Shown in pieces: positions 18,681 through 19,305 of a stretch of 19,305 nt of DNA. Numbering within the stretch: the first letter of the stretch is position 1; each line of letters opens with the position of its first letter. Source of the DNA: Prevotella sp. UBA2725 (GTDB lineage Bacteria > Bacteroidota > Bacteroidia > Bacteroidales > Bacteroidaceae); assembly GCA_002353825.1 (NCBI GenBank), contig DEKJ01000052.1:1-19305 (forward strand), read 5' to 3'. Made by a program: the position numbers and the translations under genes. The notes beneath the pieces were generated by a model that saw only the letters and a list, made by a program, of their open reading frames with translations, did not search any database and had not been told where the DNA came from.

Positions 18681-19305
18681 TTACAAGCCTCTAACCTTCA
18701 GCAGCGCCTTAGCGTCCGGTTCCTTCAGTCCTGTGAACTCAGTGAAAGCCTTCATCAAGTCGACGGTATAGCCACGGCTAAGTATCTTGTCACGCAACTC
18801 ATCGCCCGTGGAACGCTTCATCGCGCCCTTCTCCTTGAATGTCTCAGCTATATTGTCTGCCAGGACCTCAGTCCATAAATAGCTGTAGTATCCTGCCGCA
18901 TAACCACCGCCAAAGACATGATTGAAATAGGAAGATGAGTAACGGGGAGGTATCTGACTATCAAGGAGATTAACCTTCTTAAGCGCCTCATGCTCAAAAT
19001 CCAGTGCCTTGTCGGCAGAAGGTACATCTTTCGAGGCAAGCATGTGCCAAGCCATGTCAGCGCAGGTTGCTGCAAGATTCTCTCCCAATGCGTAACAAGG
19101 CTGGAAGTTGATTGACTTGAGCATCTTCGCCTTCAGTTCTGCCGGCATCCGCTCTCCCTTACTGTTGATGGCGTAATGGTCAAAGACCTCATCGATAGAA
19201 GCAAAACTCTCATTGAACTGTGACGGCATCTCCACGAAGTCACGCGGAACCACTGTTCCACTCAAACTGTTGTACTTGCAGTTGGAGAGGATGCCATGAA
19301 GCGCA
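18681..19305 (-). CDS. M3 family metallopeptidase (dipeptidyl carboxypeptidase type), 3' part
   Basis: The frame is open to the window edge and encodes the last 207 or so residues of an M3 peptidase (oligopeptidase / Dcp type, zinc-dependent, cleaving small peptides). The fragment begins ALHGILSNCKYNSLSGTVVPRDFVEMPSQFNESF, so the HEFGHALH zinc motif is cut by the window edge just before ALH. The third zinc-ligand helix and later family segments follow: KMLKSINFQPCYALGENLAATCADMAWHML, then SSSYFNHVFGGGYAAGYYSYLWTEVLADNIAETF, and the ending TEFTGLKEPDAKALLKVRGL. The family usually has about 680-700 residues, so most of the gene is outside. Whether it carries a lipoprotein signal cannot be seen. 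Confidence 0.92.
   Translation of the reverse strand, partial: ALHGILSNCKYNSLSGTVVPRDFVEMPSQFNESFASIDEVFDHYAINSKGERMPAELKAKMLKSINFQPCYALGENLAATCADMAWHMLASKDVPSADKALDFEHEALKKVNLLDSQIPPRYSSSYFNHVFGGGYAAGYYSYLWTEVLADNIAETFKEKGAMKRSTGDELRDKILSRGYTVDLMKAFTEFTGLKEPDAKALLKVRGL

Noticed and set aside
1..19305. tRNA or other structured RNA genes, riboswitches
   Set aside because: I looked for cloverleaf and conserved RNA motifs in the intergenic gaps on both strands and saw none; the gaps hold promoters, terminators and repeats.

Overview
The window looks like a chromosomal segment of a Bacteroidales bacterium, most likely Prevotella or Segatella. Three things support this. Most confident promoters carry the Bacteroidetes -7 box TAnnTTTG a short way upstream of a start codon. 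Shine-Dalgarno sequences are mostly weak. The right half holds gene families that are mainly Bacteroidetes: HU-like proteins with a low-complexity tail, DUF4248, DUF3987, and a Spy-like secreted protein with an Asn/Arg-rich tail. No tRNA, rRNA, CRISPR array or intact transposase is visible.

Layout, left to right. Positions 1-264 hold the decayed C-terminal end of an AAA ATPase gene. An Hsp20 chaperone gene (330-758) follows, with two candidate terminators. Next come two divergent pairs of small genes: an orphan plus a GNAT acetyltransferase on the minus strand (896-1631), and a second small acetyltransferase plus an MmcQ/YjbR protein on the plus strand (1712-2398). A minus-strand SRPBCC / DJ-1-type pair (2481-3762) faces away from a plus-strand run of PanE-type reductase, nitroreductase and an RNase H-like protein without its catalytic aspartates (4009-5967). 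Free methionine sulfoxide reductase (5982-6455, minus) is divergent from a tight four-gene operon: YbjQ, a coiled-coil orphan, AlkD and another orphan (6569-8147). An exported metallo-beta-lactamase-fold protein with a MoaF-like tail and an NAD(P)H-binding reductase (8153-10024, minus) are divergent from an HxlR regulator (10262-10618). A cupin gene and a secreted Asn/Arg-rich protein flank a 450-base non-coding stretch with a 22-bp repeat array. RecD2 helicase and an OsmC-type protein follow (12530-15193).

The right end (15251-18512) is an accessory-looking cassette on the minus strand: DUF3987, DUF4248 and an HU-like protein, divergent from an unknown 192-residue protein. The cassette contains two striking repeat structures. 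One is a GC-rich REP-like hairpin pair just downstream of DUF4248. The other is a 38-bp inverted repeat of GTGCA units that covers the DUF3987 start codon. A second array related to the 22-bp repeats, in the opposite orientation, lies before the M3 peptidase gene that runs off the right edge.

Functional theme (inference): many of the genes deal with oxidative, electrophile or protein and DNA damage stress. They include Hsp20, DJ-1-type, nitroreductase, MsrC, AlkD, an HxlR-controlled reductase, RecD2 and OsmC. The least explained items are the paired 22-bp arrays, the start-codon hairpin of DUF3987, and the degenerate RNase H-like protein.
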